Assembly: GCA_902761355.1 (NCBI GenBank)
Contig: CACWJY010000004.1
Location: forward strand, 62,001-126,000
Direction of reading: 5' to 3'
DNA length: 64,000 bases
From: Fibrobacter succinogenes
GTDB lineage: Bacteria; Fibrobacterota; Fibrobacteria; Fibrobacterales; Fibrobacteraceae
Shown: positions 36,001 to 45,020 of the stretch, piece after piece
How the letters are laid out: each line of letters starts with the position of its first letter
How positions within the stretch are numbered: position 1 is the stretch's first letter
The notes under the pieces: generated by a model
The model's database searches: none
What the model saw: the letters and a program-made list of their open reading frames with translations, nothing else
What the model was told of the DNA's origin: nothing
Translations under genes and position numbers: made by a program

Positions 36001-37381
36001 GGTGTCCCCCAATTTGTCCGTTACGTTCAATGGTCGTGGCCCCTTCCTGCAGGTCCATCCCCTTCACAATAGCATTCTTGCCGAATCGTTTCTTGATGAG
36101 GAGTTCCGCCTTCAAGCGTTTCTTTTCGCGCTCCTGCTTTTGCACATCTGTAAACAGGTCATACTGTTCGTGGCTCGCATCCACGATATCTGCAGCCACA
36201 AGGTTCAGGCGGCGTACTGTAAGTTTCGGATTCACGATACGGTCAAAAAGTTTCATCACCGCATCGGCCATCACCGTCTGCGAACTTGTATAATAGCCGA
36301 TATTCGCCGTTCCGTGAGCCGGCTTCGGGAGAGTACGCCCATATACGTCCACCACCGTTTCACCGTGATAAAGTCCCTTGTCTACATTTTCGCGGTCATA
36401 GCCCACCGTAAGCACCATAGCGTTCGTCACCAAGTCATGAGCGATTAACGTCATCGACACGGTATCGACCATTTCGCGAACCACAAGCCGCGCCTTATCA
36501 AATGGATAAGGATCCTGCAGAACTTGCCCCTCGCCTGTACTCTGCGAACGCGGCTTCGCCTTCTTAATATCGGCAATCGAGCAAGGTTCATACCCCCAGG
36601 CATGATCTATCAAGAGTTCCGCATTCACACCAAACAATTTGTACAAAGCCTCGGGATTCTTGACACTCACGCGGGCGATATCGCCCATCGTGTAAATGCC
36701 ACGTCCCCCATTCAGGCGACAATTTTCTAGCCGCTCCGCAATGCCACGCCCCACCTGCCAAAAACTTGTCAGCGGCCTGTGCGACCAAAGCTGCCGCCGG
36801 TAACCCATTTCGTCAAGTTCCGCAATGCGCACGCCATCGGCATCCGCTTCCACGTGCTTCGCCATCACATCCATCGCAATCTTGCAAAGGTACAGATTCG
36901 TGCCAATGCCGCCAGTCGCCGTAATCCCCGTCGTCGTAAACACATCCTGGATAATCGTTTTCACCAATTCTCGCGCCGACTTCTTATACAGCTTAAGATA
37001 ACGTGTCAAATCCAAGAAGCATTCGTCGATAGAATACGCGTGAATATCTTCCGCACTCACATACTTGAGGTAAACATTATAGACCCTGGTGGAATACTCC
37101 ACATACTTGGCCATCTGCGGTTTCGCTATCGTAAACTCAATTTTTTCGCCAGTTTTCCGCTGCACCTCACGCACCTTTTGGTTCACCTCAAAAAGACGCG
37201 CACGCCCAGGAATACCGTAAGCCTTGAGCGCAGGCGTCACCGCCAAGCAAATCGTCTTTTCGGTACGACTCTCGTCTGCCACCACAAGTTTCGCCTTAAG
37301 CGGATCCAAGCCACGGAGGATACATTCCACCGAAGCGAAAAAAGACTTAAGGTCTATAGCGGCATAAGTGCGTGAGGGCAT
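35993..37381 (-). CDS. Y-family DNA polymerase (UmuC/DinB-like)
   Basis: 462 aa from the ATG at 37381 (MPSRTYAAIDLKSFFASVEC). Catalytic acidic residues are in AIDLKSFFASVE and in YSIDECFLDL; the little-finger and C-terminal regions follow. TGGIGTNLYLCKIAMDVMAK is the helix-hairpin part of the fingers/thumb. This is a translesion polymerase of the UmuC branch (longer than DinB), normally SOS- or stress-induced. It is the first gene of a two-gene unit with the YolD-like gene. I saw no standard SOS box in the 105 bp upstream. Confidence 0.88.
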   Translation of the reverse strand: MPSRTYAAIDLKSFFASVECILRGLDPLKAKLVVADESRTEKTICLAVTPALKAYGIPGRARLFEVNQKVREVQRKTGEKIEFTIAKPQMAKYVEYSTRVYNVYLKYVSAEDIHAYSIDECFLDLTRYLKLYKKSARELVKTIIQDVFTTTGITATGGIGTNLYLCKIAMDVMAKHVEADADGVRIAELDEMGYRRQLWSHRPLTSFWQVGRGIAERLENCRLNGGRGIYTMGDIARVSVKNPEALYKLFGVNAELLIDHAWGYEPCSIADIKKAKPRSQSTGEGQVLQDPYPFDKARLVVREMVDTVSMTLIAHDLVTNAMVLTVGYDRENVDKGLYHGETVVDVYGRTLPKPAHGTANIGYYTSSQTVMADAVMKLFDRIVNPKLTVRRLNLVAADIVDASHEQYDLFTDVQKQEREKKRLKAELLIKKRFGKNAIVKGMDLQEGATTIERNGQIGGHRA

Positions 37382-37486
37382 GAGCGGAAATATACAACAA
37401 CCAACAACACTTTTAATCTTCAACACCGTCAAATTGGGGCGTTTTAATCTTATTTTTTTACAGCAAAAATTTACAAGGATAGAGTC

Positions 37487-38842
37487 ATGAAACTTAACAG
37501 ATCCGTCTCTAGATTCGCACTAGGCGCCGTCCTGCTCGGCGCAAGCGCATGGAACACCTTTGCTGCAGAAGAGACCCTACGCGACCTCGCAAAAGAACGC
37601 GGCCGTTACATCGGAGCCATTTTAAACAGCGAATGGTTCCGTGGCGATATCGAACCGGAATTCGAGCAAATCCACAAAACGCAATTCAATACCGTCGTCG
37701 CCGAAAACGAAATGAAGTTCGACGCCACCGAACCAAGCGAAGGTCAATTCAACTACACCTATGGCGACAAGATGGTTCAATACGCCAAAGAAAACGGAAT
37801 GCGCGTCCGCGGGCATGCCCTCGCCTGGCACAGCCAAGTCCCGAACTGGGTAAACAATTACAAGGGGCAAAAAGAAAAACTGCTACAAGTACTTAAAACC
37901 CATATCGACAGCGTAGTTGGCCACTGGAAAGGCGACGTTGCCGAATGGGACGTCGTAAACGAAGCCGTCAACGATGGCGACCACACTTGGCGCGACCAGG
38001 GATCCGTCTGGTTCGAAACCATCGGTGAAGAGTTCCTGGATTCCGCATTCGTGTGGGCACATGCCGCCGATCCGGATGCCGAATTATGCTATAACGATTA
38101 CGCCATCGAATGGGGGCTGGGGCAAGGTTCCAAGGCAGGATTCGTCCTTGAACAGGTAAAACGCTGGAAAGAAAACGGCATCCCCATTACTTGCGTGGGC
38201 ACGCAAACCCACATCGAAATCGCACACGAGACAACCCCCGAAAACGTTCGTGCATTCGCCAAGGCACTTGCCGAATACGGTGTTACACTGAACATTACCG
38301 AACTCGACATCGGATTCCCCAACGGCTCAGCAAGCAGCCTCGGAGCTGCCGATTACGCCAAGCAAGGACATCTGTACCGCCAGTTCATGGACGTGTTCCT
38401 CGAAGAACCGAACATGGGTGAATTTGTAATTTGGGGATTGACCGATGCCCACAGCTGGCTCGACGCCCAACAAGGTAAAACCCAAGGACTTCTTTGGGAC
38501 AAGCAGTACAAACCCAAGCCGGCATTCGACAGCCTGATCGTAAGTTTCAAAGCACACCCGGCATCCGAAGTTGTCACGCCATACAAACTTGACAAAGATA
38601 CAACATCCATTGCAAGACACGTTGAATCGCCCAGAATTTCCGCAAGCCTCGTAGGACGTACACTTTCCATTTCCGGAGCAAGCTCCGCCAAAATCGAACT
38701 TTTTGACATGCAGGGCCGCCCCGTATTCAGCGGGAAAGCCGAAAGCAGCTCCATCAATTTAAGCAATATCGCCGAAGGCCTTTATGTTGTCCGCATCCAC
38801 GCAGGTTCCGCAAACCTTATTCAGCGAATCGCCATTAAGTAA
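37487..38842 (+). CDS. Secreted GH10 endo-1,4-beta-xylanase with T9SS sorting domain
   Basis: 451 aa. Signal peptide (about 1-26), then a GH10 TIM barrel (27-350). The acid/base Glu is in WDVVNEAVND (Glu159) and the nucleophile Glu in ITELDIGFP (Glu272), with AWHSQVPNWV and GLTDAHSWLD also conserved. Residues 375-451 form a type A T9SS domain (ISASLVGRTLSISGASSAKI, LFDMQGRPVF, AEGLYVVRIHAGS). Hydrolyses beta-1,4-xylan outside the cell. Followed by a good terminator. No carbohydrate-binding module is present. Confidence 0.96.
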   Translation: MKLNRSVSRFALGAVLLGASAWNTFAAEETLRDLAKERGRYIGAILNSEWFRGDIEPEFEQIHKTQFNTVVAENEMKFDATEPSEGQFNYTYGDKMVQYAKENGMRVRGHALAWHSQVPNWVNNYKGQKEKLLQVLKTHIDSVVGHWKGDVAEWDVVNEAVNDGDHTWRDQGSVWFETIGEEFLDSAFVWAHAADPDAELCYNDYAIEWGLGQGSKAGFVLEQVKRWKENGIPITCVGTQTHIEIAHETTPENVRAFAKALAEYGVTLNITELDIGFPNGSASSLGAADYAKQGHLYRQFMDVFLEEPNMGEFVIWGLTDAHSWLDAQQGKTQGLLWDKQYKPKPAFDSLIVSFKAHPASEVVTPYKLDKDTTSIARHVESPRISASLVGRTLSISGASSAKIELFDMQGRPVFSGKAESSSINLSNIAEGLYVVRIHAGSANLIQRIAIK

Positions 38843-38866
38843 GTCCCCCTAAAATTTCAACAGAAC

Positions 38867-38898
38867 AGCCGCGATTGAACAAATCGCGGCTTTTTTTG
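38867..38898 (+). terminator. Terminator after GH10
   Basis: AGCCGCGAT (38867-38875) pairs with ATCGCGGCT (38883-38891), then seven T. Confidence 0.85.
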
Positions 38899-39102
38899 CA
38901 ACAAATTGCCATTGTATCTAAATTATAAGATTTTTCTTATCGCAAAATTCGATATTTGCAAACAAGTTAATTATATTAGATAAAATTCAGAAAGGCTTTA
39001 TCACGAAAACTTTTTCAACTTTTGACCAAGCCATATTCCACATCAGGACCATTATTTGAAAAATTCATCTTTCAACAAAATGTAAAAAAAGGATTTTTTT
39101 TC

Positions 39103-41034
39103 ATGAACAAACAGAACAACATCTCATTACTTGCATCAGTCGCTATTTTTAAGAAATTATTCAACGAAAACAAAGACATTTATGACATTATTGCTGAATT
39201 TATAAAAAACGTGATTTTTTCCAATCATCTTTATATTTTCTCTCTTTCTCAGATACACGACGCAGTATGTTCAAAATTCAATTTCGATATTCCCGAAAGT
39301 GTTTTCAAAACGACTTTAAAAAAAAGATTAAAGGATCTTTGCAAACAAGACACATCTATTCAAAAATATTATGTACAAAACACTTCTTTTACAGTAAACA
39401 CTATTCCCAATCTTGCAAACAAAGAACAACAAGATGTTGCTACTGTTATTGACGCTCTTAAGTCTTTCTTAAAACAAAAAAAATTCAATTTATCAGAAGA
39501 CGACGCATTTGAAAAACTAAAAAAATTCCTCTTAGGCGAAAACATCCCCGAAAAGGTTTTATTTTCCGAATTCGTTCTCAGTCATCAAAATGATCCAATC
39601 AAAAATATAATTGACGAAATAAAAGAAGGCCTTATTATATATACAGGAATTAGATATTCCCCAAATATTGGACAGAATAGCGGATGGCCAACAAAACTAA
39701 CTATATATCTCGATACAGAAATCATTTTCAATATTTGCGGATTCAATGGTGATTATCATAAACAAAAAACAATCGAATTAATAAACTACATTAAAGAACT
39801 AAATTCGATTCGAAATCAAATATCTTTAAAATATTTTACCGATACAAAAGATATCATTGAAAATTTCTTCATTTCTGCTATAAGCGAAATAAAAAACCAA
39901 AATATTCCAGTAATTCAAAGCAGCGCTAACGAATACATTCATAATTACTGCAAAGATGATCCGAGTAAAGTTATAGAATTGAAATCGAAATTATATCAGA
40001 ATTTACAAAATTTATCCATAATCGAGGAGAATATAGATCTCGATCCAAACTATAATCTTGTAAGCGCAGAACTTCTTGATCGAATTCGAAAATCTATCGA
40101 AGATAAAGCATTTGGTTTTGATGAAAAAAAATGCCTTTACATTCTCAACATCTATTCTAAAATTTATCAAATACGTGGATGTAACACATTTCAAAACTTT
40201 GCAAACGTCAACCACGTGTTGCTAACAGAAACTTCGTTCGCCAAATATATTGCGTACGATGATTCTGTAAACATAGGACATAAATTCTTAGCAACAGACG
40301 AAGACTTTCTGATAAACAAATTTTGGTTTAAACTGAATAAAGGTCTCGGCAATCAGAATTCAAAGCCAATTAATTTTGATGTACTGATTCAAGCCAAAAT
40401 TATCATTTCCACTCAACTTTCTGACAAGATATACAAAATCTACGAGGAATTGCAAACAAGAGCTGATACAGGAAAAATATCCATTGAAGAACTTAAATCA
40501 CAATTAACCGAACTTCACACATTACACAAAAGACCCGAAGATATAAATCAACAAGATTTTCCTGTCATTGATTGTTTTCTAAAACACAAGGATGTTGAAG
40601 ATTTTATTGCAATGAATGCAGAAAAAGAGCGGAAAATACAAAAAGGTGACAAAGCCATTAAGATTCTAGATAAGATTCGTAAAGAAAAAAGAAATGCTAT
40701 AAATTACAATAAATTACACAAAAAAAAGATGTGTTCAATTTATTCGTCAGTTATTGTTTTTACTATATCCATTTTATTTTGCGGTACACTATATTTTATT
40801 TTAGAAATACTCTTTTATTTAGGTCAATTCATTTCAGATATAGCAAAAGAAACATTTTTTGCTGAATTACTTACCTATATAATAATAGTTTTTATCCTAA
40901 CAATCGTATCCTTTCCTGCAGCAAAGAAATATGCAAAAGCATTCTATAAATTGCGCTCATGCTTATTAAAAAAATCATATACAAAATTTATTTCAAAATT
41001 AGATTATCGAATCTTAAAGGACGAAGATTTTTAA
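39103..41034 (+). CDS. AT-rich island gene: membrane-anchored PIN-like protein
   Basis: 643 aa from the ATG at 39103, chosen because AAGGA lies about 10 nt upstream and the conserved-looking part starts here. Codons are strikingly A/T rich (Lys, Asn, Ile) unlike all neighbours, so recent transfer is likely. Residues about 20-85 look like a winged-helix domain (LSQIHDAVCSKFNFDIPESV). From about 195 the pattern TIYLDTEIIFNICGF (Asp204) and a late acidic cluster FLATDEDFLINKFWF (Asp399-Asp401) resemble a PIN-like nuclease. A coiled region (about 490-530) and two C-terminal membrane helices (about 545-575 and 590-615) follow. No neighbour shares its composition. Nuclease or antiphage function is inference. 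Confidence 0.7.
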   Translation: MNKQNNISLLASVAIFKKLFNENKDIYDIIAEFIKNVIFSNHLYIFSLSQIHDAVCSKFNFDIPESVFKTTLKKRLKDLCKQDTSIQKYYVQNTSFTVNTIPNLANKEQQDVATVIDALKSFLKQKKFNLSEDDAFEKLKKFLLGENIPEKVLFSEFVLSHQNDPIKNIIDEIKEGLIIYTGIRYSPNIGQNSGWPTKLTIYLDTEIIFNICGFNGDYHKQKTIELINYIKELNSIRNQISLKYFTDTKDIIENFFISAISEIKNQNIPVIQSSANEYIHNYCKDDPSKVIELKSKLYQNLQNLSIIEENIDLDPNYNLVSAELLDRIRKSIEDKAFGFDEKKCLYILNIYSKIYQIRGCNTFQNFANVNHVLLTETSFAKYIAYDDSVNIGHKFLATDEDFLINKFWFKLNKGLGNQNSKPINFDVLIQAKIIISTQLSDKIYKIYEELQTRADTGKISIEELKSQLTELHTLHKRPEDINQQDFPVIDCFLKHKDVEDFIAMNAEKERKIQKGDKAIKILDKIRKEKRNAINYNKLHKKKMCSIYSSVIVFTISILFCGTLYFILEILFYLGQFISDIAKETFFAELLTYIIIVFILTIVSFPAAKKYAKAFYKLRSCLLKKSYTKFISKLDYRILKDEDF

Positions 41035-41106
41035 AACAACTTACCTTGTGGAATAGAACCAAATACAGTCTTTAATTATTAACTGACATCAAACCATAAC
41101 TTTTCC

Positions 41107-42231
41107 CTATTCCCTATGTTCCCACAGGTATAGGTTGGCTTCAGGCTCCGCAAGTTCGGAGCCTTTTATTTTCCACTCATCATCAGTGCCTGTGCGGTAG
41201 CTGACGACAACCCGATAGCGATTGTCGGTCTTTAACACCTCCACCGGAACCGTCCAAAAGTTTTCGGTACCTACGACCATTTCAAGCTCGTAATAATCGC
41301 GCGAATCCACGCCATAAATCTTAATGGCCTTGACCATATCCTTGGGGTTACGCACCTGCACAATGCTCCAGAATTCGCTTGCGCCTTCCTTGACCCAGAG
41401 CGACGTAGAATCTCCCCACACGCCCTCGACACCTTCGCAGCTCACAAATTCCCATTCGCCGTAATAGCGGCCCACATTTATTCCCATGATATCCGAAGCG
41501 GGGGCACCGCCAAGGTCCACGCCACAATCCGCGTCGGGACAGCGGTCGGTAATACGCACCGTCACCTTTTTCCAGCCGTCAGGAGTCTTCGCCTTTACAC
41601 GCACGCAGCCGCCACAGGCCGCACCACCCTGCCACGGGCCCTTATTGTCGCCGGGCGAAACATTCACGTGTATCGCCGCATAATACTGGATATTGGTCTG
41701 CCCATAGTTACAGGCGCCACCAAGGCTCGTTTCTTTTGCGGTAACGCTCCCGTAAGTGGTCACAGAACCCTTGCCACCATTTTCGGTAAGCTCCGGGTCT
41801 GCCGCCGTATAGCTGTCGCAAGCGGTACACTTACCATCGTCACCGTCCTCTTCTTCCGAAGAACTGCTGACCACAACCTCACTACTAGAGGATGCAAGCG
41901 CGCACTGCTCCCCCTCGCAACGACTTGATGAAGATGCAACACTATCAATGCTACTAGAACTCACCCCAGCGCCACATTGAGCACCTTCGCATTGACTCGA
42001 CGAAGATACCAACGCAACGACAGACGATGACGACGCATAAACTGTTTCTGAAGAATTTTCCAGAACACTCCCCGATGACATCGAAAGCCCCGCCGAACTC
42101 ACCCCACTATTCGTCAAAGAGGGTGAATCAATCAAATCGGAACGGACTTCCGTCGCATTCGACCCATCGCATGCAACAATTGCAGCGCCCAGCAGCGCGC
42201 AGATAAAAAAAACAAGGGCAAGGTTCCTCAT
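41107..42231 (-). CDS. Expansin-like lipoprotein
   Basis: 374 aa. The lipobox IVAC (Cys21) anchors it. A long Ser-rich linker (about 45-130, with SSSSQCEGAQC/SSSSRCEGEQC repeats) leads to an expansin module. Domain 1 is GH45-like (GSVTTYGSVTA, GGACNYG, ACGGCVRV, VTVRITDRCPDADCGVDLGG) and domain 2 is the beta-sandwich (EFWSIVQVRNPKD to the end). Expansins loosen cellulose/xylan networks without hydrolysis. It sits between the AT-rich island and a BatD-like gene and near three secreted hydrolases, consistent with a plant-fibre role. Confidence 0.85.
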   Translation of the reverse strand: MRNLALVFFICALLGAAIVACDGSNATEVRSDLIDSPSLTNSGVSSAGLSMSSGSVLENSSETVYASSSSVVALVSSSSQCEGAQCGAGVSSSSIDSVASSSSRCEGEQCALASSSSEVVVSSSSEEEDGDDGKCTACDSYTAADPELTENGGKGSVTTYGSVTAKETSLGGACNYGQTNIQYYAAIHVNVSPGDNKGPWQGGAACGGCVRVKAKTPDGWKKVTVRITDRCPDADCGVDLGGAPASDIMGINVGRYYGEWEFVSCEGVEGVWGDSTSLWVKEGASEFWSIVQVRNPKDMVKAIKIYGVDSRDYYELEMVVGTENFWTVPVEVLKTDNRYRVVVSYRTGTDDEWKIKGSELAEPEANLYLWEHRE

Positions 42232-42273
42232 ACCCTTGAATATATATTATTTGTCGTAAGAAGGCGACCTGAT

Positions 42274-43182
42274 TTATTCTTCTTCGATGCCCATCAGTTT
42301 CATCGCGGCTTTCCAGGTTTCCTTGTTCTCGAAGCCGTCTCGCTTGCCGCCGCCGTAGCGGGCATGCGCAAATTCCTCGACCAGGGATTCCCAGCCTTCG
42401 AGCTGGCCATCCTTCACCAGATTATCCAAATTGACCGCGGAGGCGGCGGCAAGCCCCAGGCGATATGCAACATATTCCTTGCAGATGCCTTCCAGCTCTA
42501 ACAGCCACTCACGACTATCCGCAGCATTCACACGCTGTTTCAAGACCATCATCTTTTCGCGTAACGCGTCTTCTGCGGCGTTTTTGGCGGCAGAGGCCTC
42601 TCGTACAGCAGCACGGCGTTTCAACCGCCACAGGCCCGCCAAAAGCACGCAGACGGCCACAATCGCCCCCACCGCGAGCGGCAACGGGTTAAAAGGCTCA
42701 TTTACGCGCACATCTACGCTTTCGCTGCGCAAGTCGAGCGGCCGCCCCACCTGCGTCGGAATTTCGAACCGGAGCGCCGGTATATGCAGATTTCCCGTAT
42801 CTTGTGCCACAATCTTGTAGGTAAAGGTAATCGAGGCGATTTCCTTGCCGTCTTTCACGGAACGCGAAGATTCCTGAGACATTCCTATCTGCGTAAGCCC
42901 CTTTGCGTTTGCAGAGGCCGTAGGCACCACCAAAAGAGCACTCCCCTGCACACTCCAGCTCACCGTCACCGGGAATTCAAACGTATCTCCTACGGTAATC
43001 GCAGGTAATCCTCCCTCAGGTCCCGAGGCAACAGAAATGCCCAATTGTTCTGGCGAAGGCAACTCAATTTCTGGCGCAGCGACAACGCTGTCAGTCGCAG
43101 CCGAATCAATATCAATGGATTGCGTCGCCCCTACGGGGCTCGCAATGACGTTTCCATCATTATTCAAAGAATCGTTATCCAT
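42274..43182 (-). CDS. BatD-like/hypothetical single-pass protein
   Basis: 302 aa. Residues about 55-165 are beta-rich (VGDTFEFPVTVSWSVQGSAL, IASITFTYKIVAQDTGNLHI), similar to BatD-type Ig-like domains. One helix (about 175-200, PLPLAVGAIVAVCVLLAGLW) is followed by a helical cytoplasmic tail. No signal peptide is visible from this ATG and the frame offers no other start codon upstream, so the N-terminus may be mis-set or the protein may be a shortened family member. Not certain. Confidence 0.55.
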   Translation of the reverse strand: MDNDSLNNDGNVIASPVGATQSIDIDSAATDSVVAAPEIELPSPEQLGISVASGPEGGLPAITVGDTFEFPVTVSWSVQGSALLVVPTASANAKGLTQIGMSQESSRSVKDGKEIASITFTYKIVAQDTGNLHIPALRFEIPTQVGRPLDLRSESVDVRVNEPFNPLPLAVGAIVAVCVLLAGLWRLKRRAAVREASAAKNAAEDALREKMMVLKQRVNAADSREWLLELEGICKEYVAYRLGLAAASAVNLDNLVKDGQLEGWESLVEEFAHARYGGGKRDGFENKETWKAAMKLMGIEEE

Positions 43183-43225
43183 ACGCGAGTAATATACAAA
43201 ATAACAACCACTCCAAAAATAAAAA

Positions 43226-43364
43226 CCTCGGACTTTAAGTCCGAGGCTTCAAATGTTTTCAAGGCTCACTCGCCCCGAGCTTTATTCCTGCGGCATAAAC
43301 GAAACCCTAGACGTTAAGTCTAGGGCTGAGTATGCCGGCAAGGGGGCGCTGGCTTACGCCAGTG
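43226..43364. repeat. Cluster of three perfect hairpins
   Basis: CCTCGGACTTTAAGTCCGAGG (43226-43246) and CCCTAGACGTTAAGTCTAGGG (43305-43325) share TTAAGTC at their centre; a third, GCGCTGGC...GCCAGTGC, is at 43346-43364. CGCCCCGAGCT recurs at 43271 and 43377. They lie between the BatD-like gene and GH8; the last may terminate the GH8 transcript. Confidence 0.6.
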
Positions 43365-43391
43365 CAATCTCGTTTTCGCCCCCGAGCTCTA

Positions 43392-44858
43392 TTAATACGG
43401 TCTTACGAACTTTCCGTTCAGCAAGGCGCTATACATAGAAAGCAAGATGTCGGTAAAGTAGCTGGTATTGCTGTTTGTCAGCTGGGTCGCATTGACGATA
43501 TTCGTACAGGCATTCAGCCAATCAGCATTGGTGCCAATACCTGTCGCACACCAGGCGGCCAGCCAGTGCGGCGGCACGACAGCAGTGGCATTACCCGAGA
43601 TATCGGCCTTGGTCGGATCCCAAGAATAGTTTATAGCCAAGGCATCGGAAGCCGGATTACCCGCAGACTTCGTCACGATGAAAGCATTCAGCTTCTGCAA
43701 AATTGCAAGTGCTCGCGGTTCATTATACCAGTAGTAATCCCAAGCAAGGCGCCACGGCACGCGGACCGATTCCTTGTTGAACGTATAGTAGGTCTTGTCG
43801 GCAGAACCATTGTTCGGGATACCGGCTACGCCCGCTTCGGTACTCCAGTCCGGGAACACGCCCGTACCGTTTTCCTGAATCTTGGCCATGTAGGTATACA
43901 TGGCTTCAAGCACGCCAGCCCAGTTATGAGTCGGGTCAACTTCGGCAAACAGGCGGAGAGCCACCGGAGAGAAATAGCTCGGGTTGTAAATGGGTTCTTT
44001 TCCGTTGCCACCAGTCCACACGTCCATATCGCCCGAATACACCAGCAAGCTGTTCTTGTTGATTTCGAGATCCCATATGGCAGCGATAATCGTCAAGGCA
44101 TCTTGCAGATATACATCCAAGCCCGTCTTCTTGTACATCAAGACAAGGGCCGTCGCGATATCAAGATCGGCGTCGGTAGCGCTAGAAAGGTCGACTCGCT
44201 TGTAGTGGAAATTATACGTAATCCACGGAGTCAGCTTCGCTTCGTTATAGAAACGATACGCCCTAGAATAGTTCCAAAGACGGAGAAAGGTATCATTGTC
44301 TTCGTTAAAGTAGGTGAGCAACATTCCATAGCCAATACCTTCGGAAACTGTGCAACCACGGAACTTCATTGTCGGCTCAGCCGATTCCTTATTTACGCAC
44401 ACATCCTTGTAATAGCCAGAACTCTGCGCAGACCATATCACGCGGCCAGCCGGCTGGAAGAGGGCGGTAAAGACATCACCAAAATCCTCGGCAAGGTTGT
44501 TGTAATAAACAGATTCATCTTCAAGAGTTACAAAATGGGCCGATTTCCAGACAGCATAATCTACCGTCGCATAATTAGCATCGGCATTGGCGGCCAAGGC
44601 AACCGTCGGAGTCCAGGTACCCGTACTAGGATTAGAGCCCGGATTCGGGTTTGTATTGGGATCCGGATTTGTATTAGGGTCCGGGTTCGTATTGGGATCC
44701 GGATTCAAATTAGGGTCCGGCACTAGGGTCGGATCGGGAACAACAGCACTGGCAGCATTGTTATCGGACGAAGAATCGTCACCGCAAGCAACCAGGCCAA
44801 ACATAGCACTTATCGCCAAAGGCGCAATTACAGGAGCTAATAGTTTTTTGATCTGCAT
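43392..44858 (-). CDS. GH8 glycoside hydrolase, lipoprotein
   Basis: 488 aa from the ATG at 44858 with AGAGG 5-7 nt before it. Lipobox LVAC (Cys25) and a Pro-rich linker of about six (NPDPNT) units (residues 41-75) precede the (alpha/alpha)6 barrel. GH8 residues: Glu173 in SEGIGYGM and the acidic patch TDADLDIA (Asp229-Asp233). Substrate could be cellulose, xylan or another beta-glucan. Normal catalytic-domain length. It is outer-membrane-anchored rather than T9SS cargo. Confidence 0.9.
   Translation of the reverse strand: MQIKKLLAPVIAPLAISAMFGLVACGDDSSSDNNAASAVVPDPTLVPDPNLNPDPNTNPDPNTNPDPNTNPNPGSNPSTGTWTPTVALAANADANYATVDYAVWKSAHFVTLEDESVYYNNLAEDFGDVFTALFQPAGRVIWSAQSSGYYKDVCVNKESAEPTMKFRGCTVSEGIGYGMLLTYFNEDNDTFLRLWNYSRAYRFYNEAKLTPWITYNFHYKRVDLSSATDADLDIATALVLMYKKTGLDVYLQDALTIIAAIWDLEINKNSLLVYSGDMDVWTGGNGKEPIYNPSYFSPVALRLFAEVDPTHNWAGVLEAMYTYMAKIQENGTGVFPDWSTEAGVAGIPNNGSADKTYYTFNKESVRVPWRLAWDYYWYNEPRALAILQKLNAFIVTKSAGNPASDALAINYSWDPTKADISGNATAVVPPHWLAAWCATGIGTNADWLNACTNIVNATQLTNSNTSYFTDILLSMYSALLNGKFVRPY
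44642..44722 (-). repeat. Tandem repeats encoding the Pro-Asn linker of GH8
   Basis: About four and a half 18-bp units (TTGTATTGGGATCCGGA and variants) encode repeated NPDPNT. In-frame, so length can vary without frameshift. Confidence 0.7.
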
Positions 44859-44970
44859 AATAGCCTCTTTTACAGTTTTACCGTAAATATATATTTTATC
44901 CACCCAATACGGAAAATAGGACTAAAAAAATAATCTTTAGTATGGTCTATATCACAACCCCATCTAACAG

Positions 44971-44997
44971 AAAAGGCCGTGCAATGCACGACCTTTT
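44971..44997. terminator. Terminator between T9SS protein and GH8
   Basis: AAAAGGCCGTGCA (44971-44983) pairs with TGCACGACCTTTT (44985-44997); it terminates the minus-strand 306-residue gene. Confidence 0.75.
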
Positions 44998-45020
44998 CTT
45001 AAGATTTTACCGAAGTAAGA

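Noticed and set aside
37382..37486. SOS box before the polymerase gene.
   Set aside because: No inverted CTGT/ACAG-type operator is present in the 105 bp; lineage-specific sites cannot be excluded.
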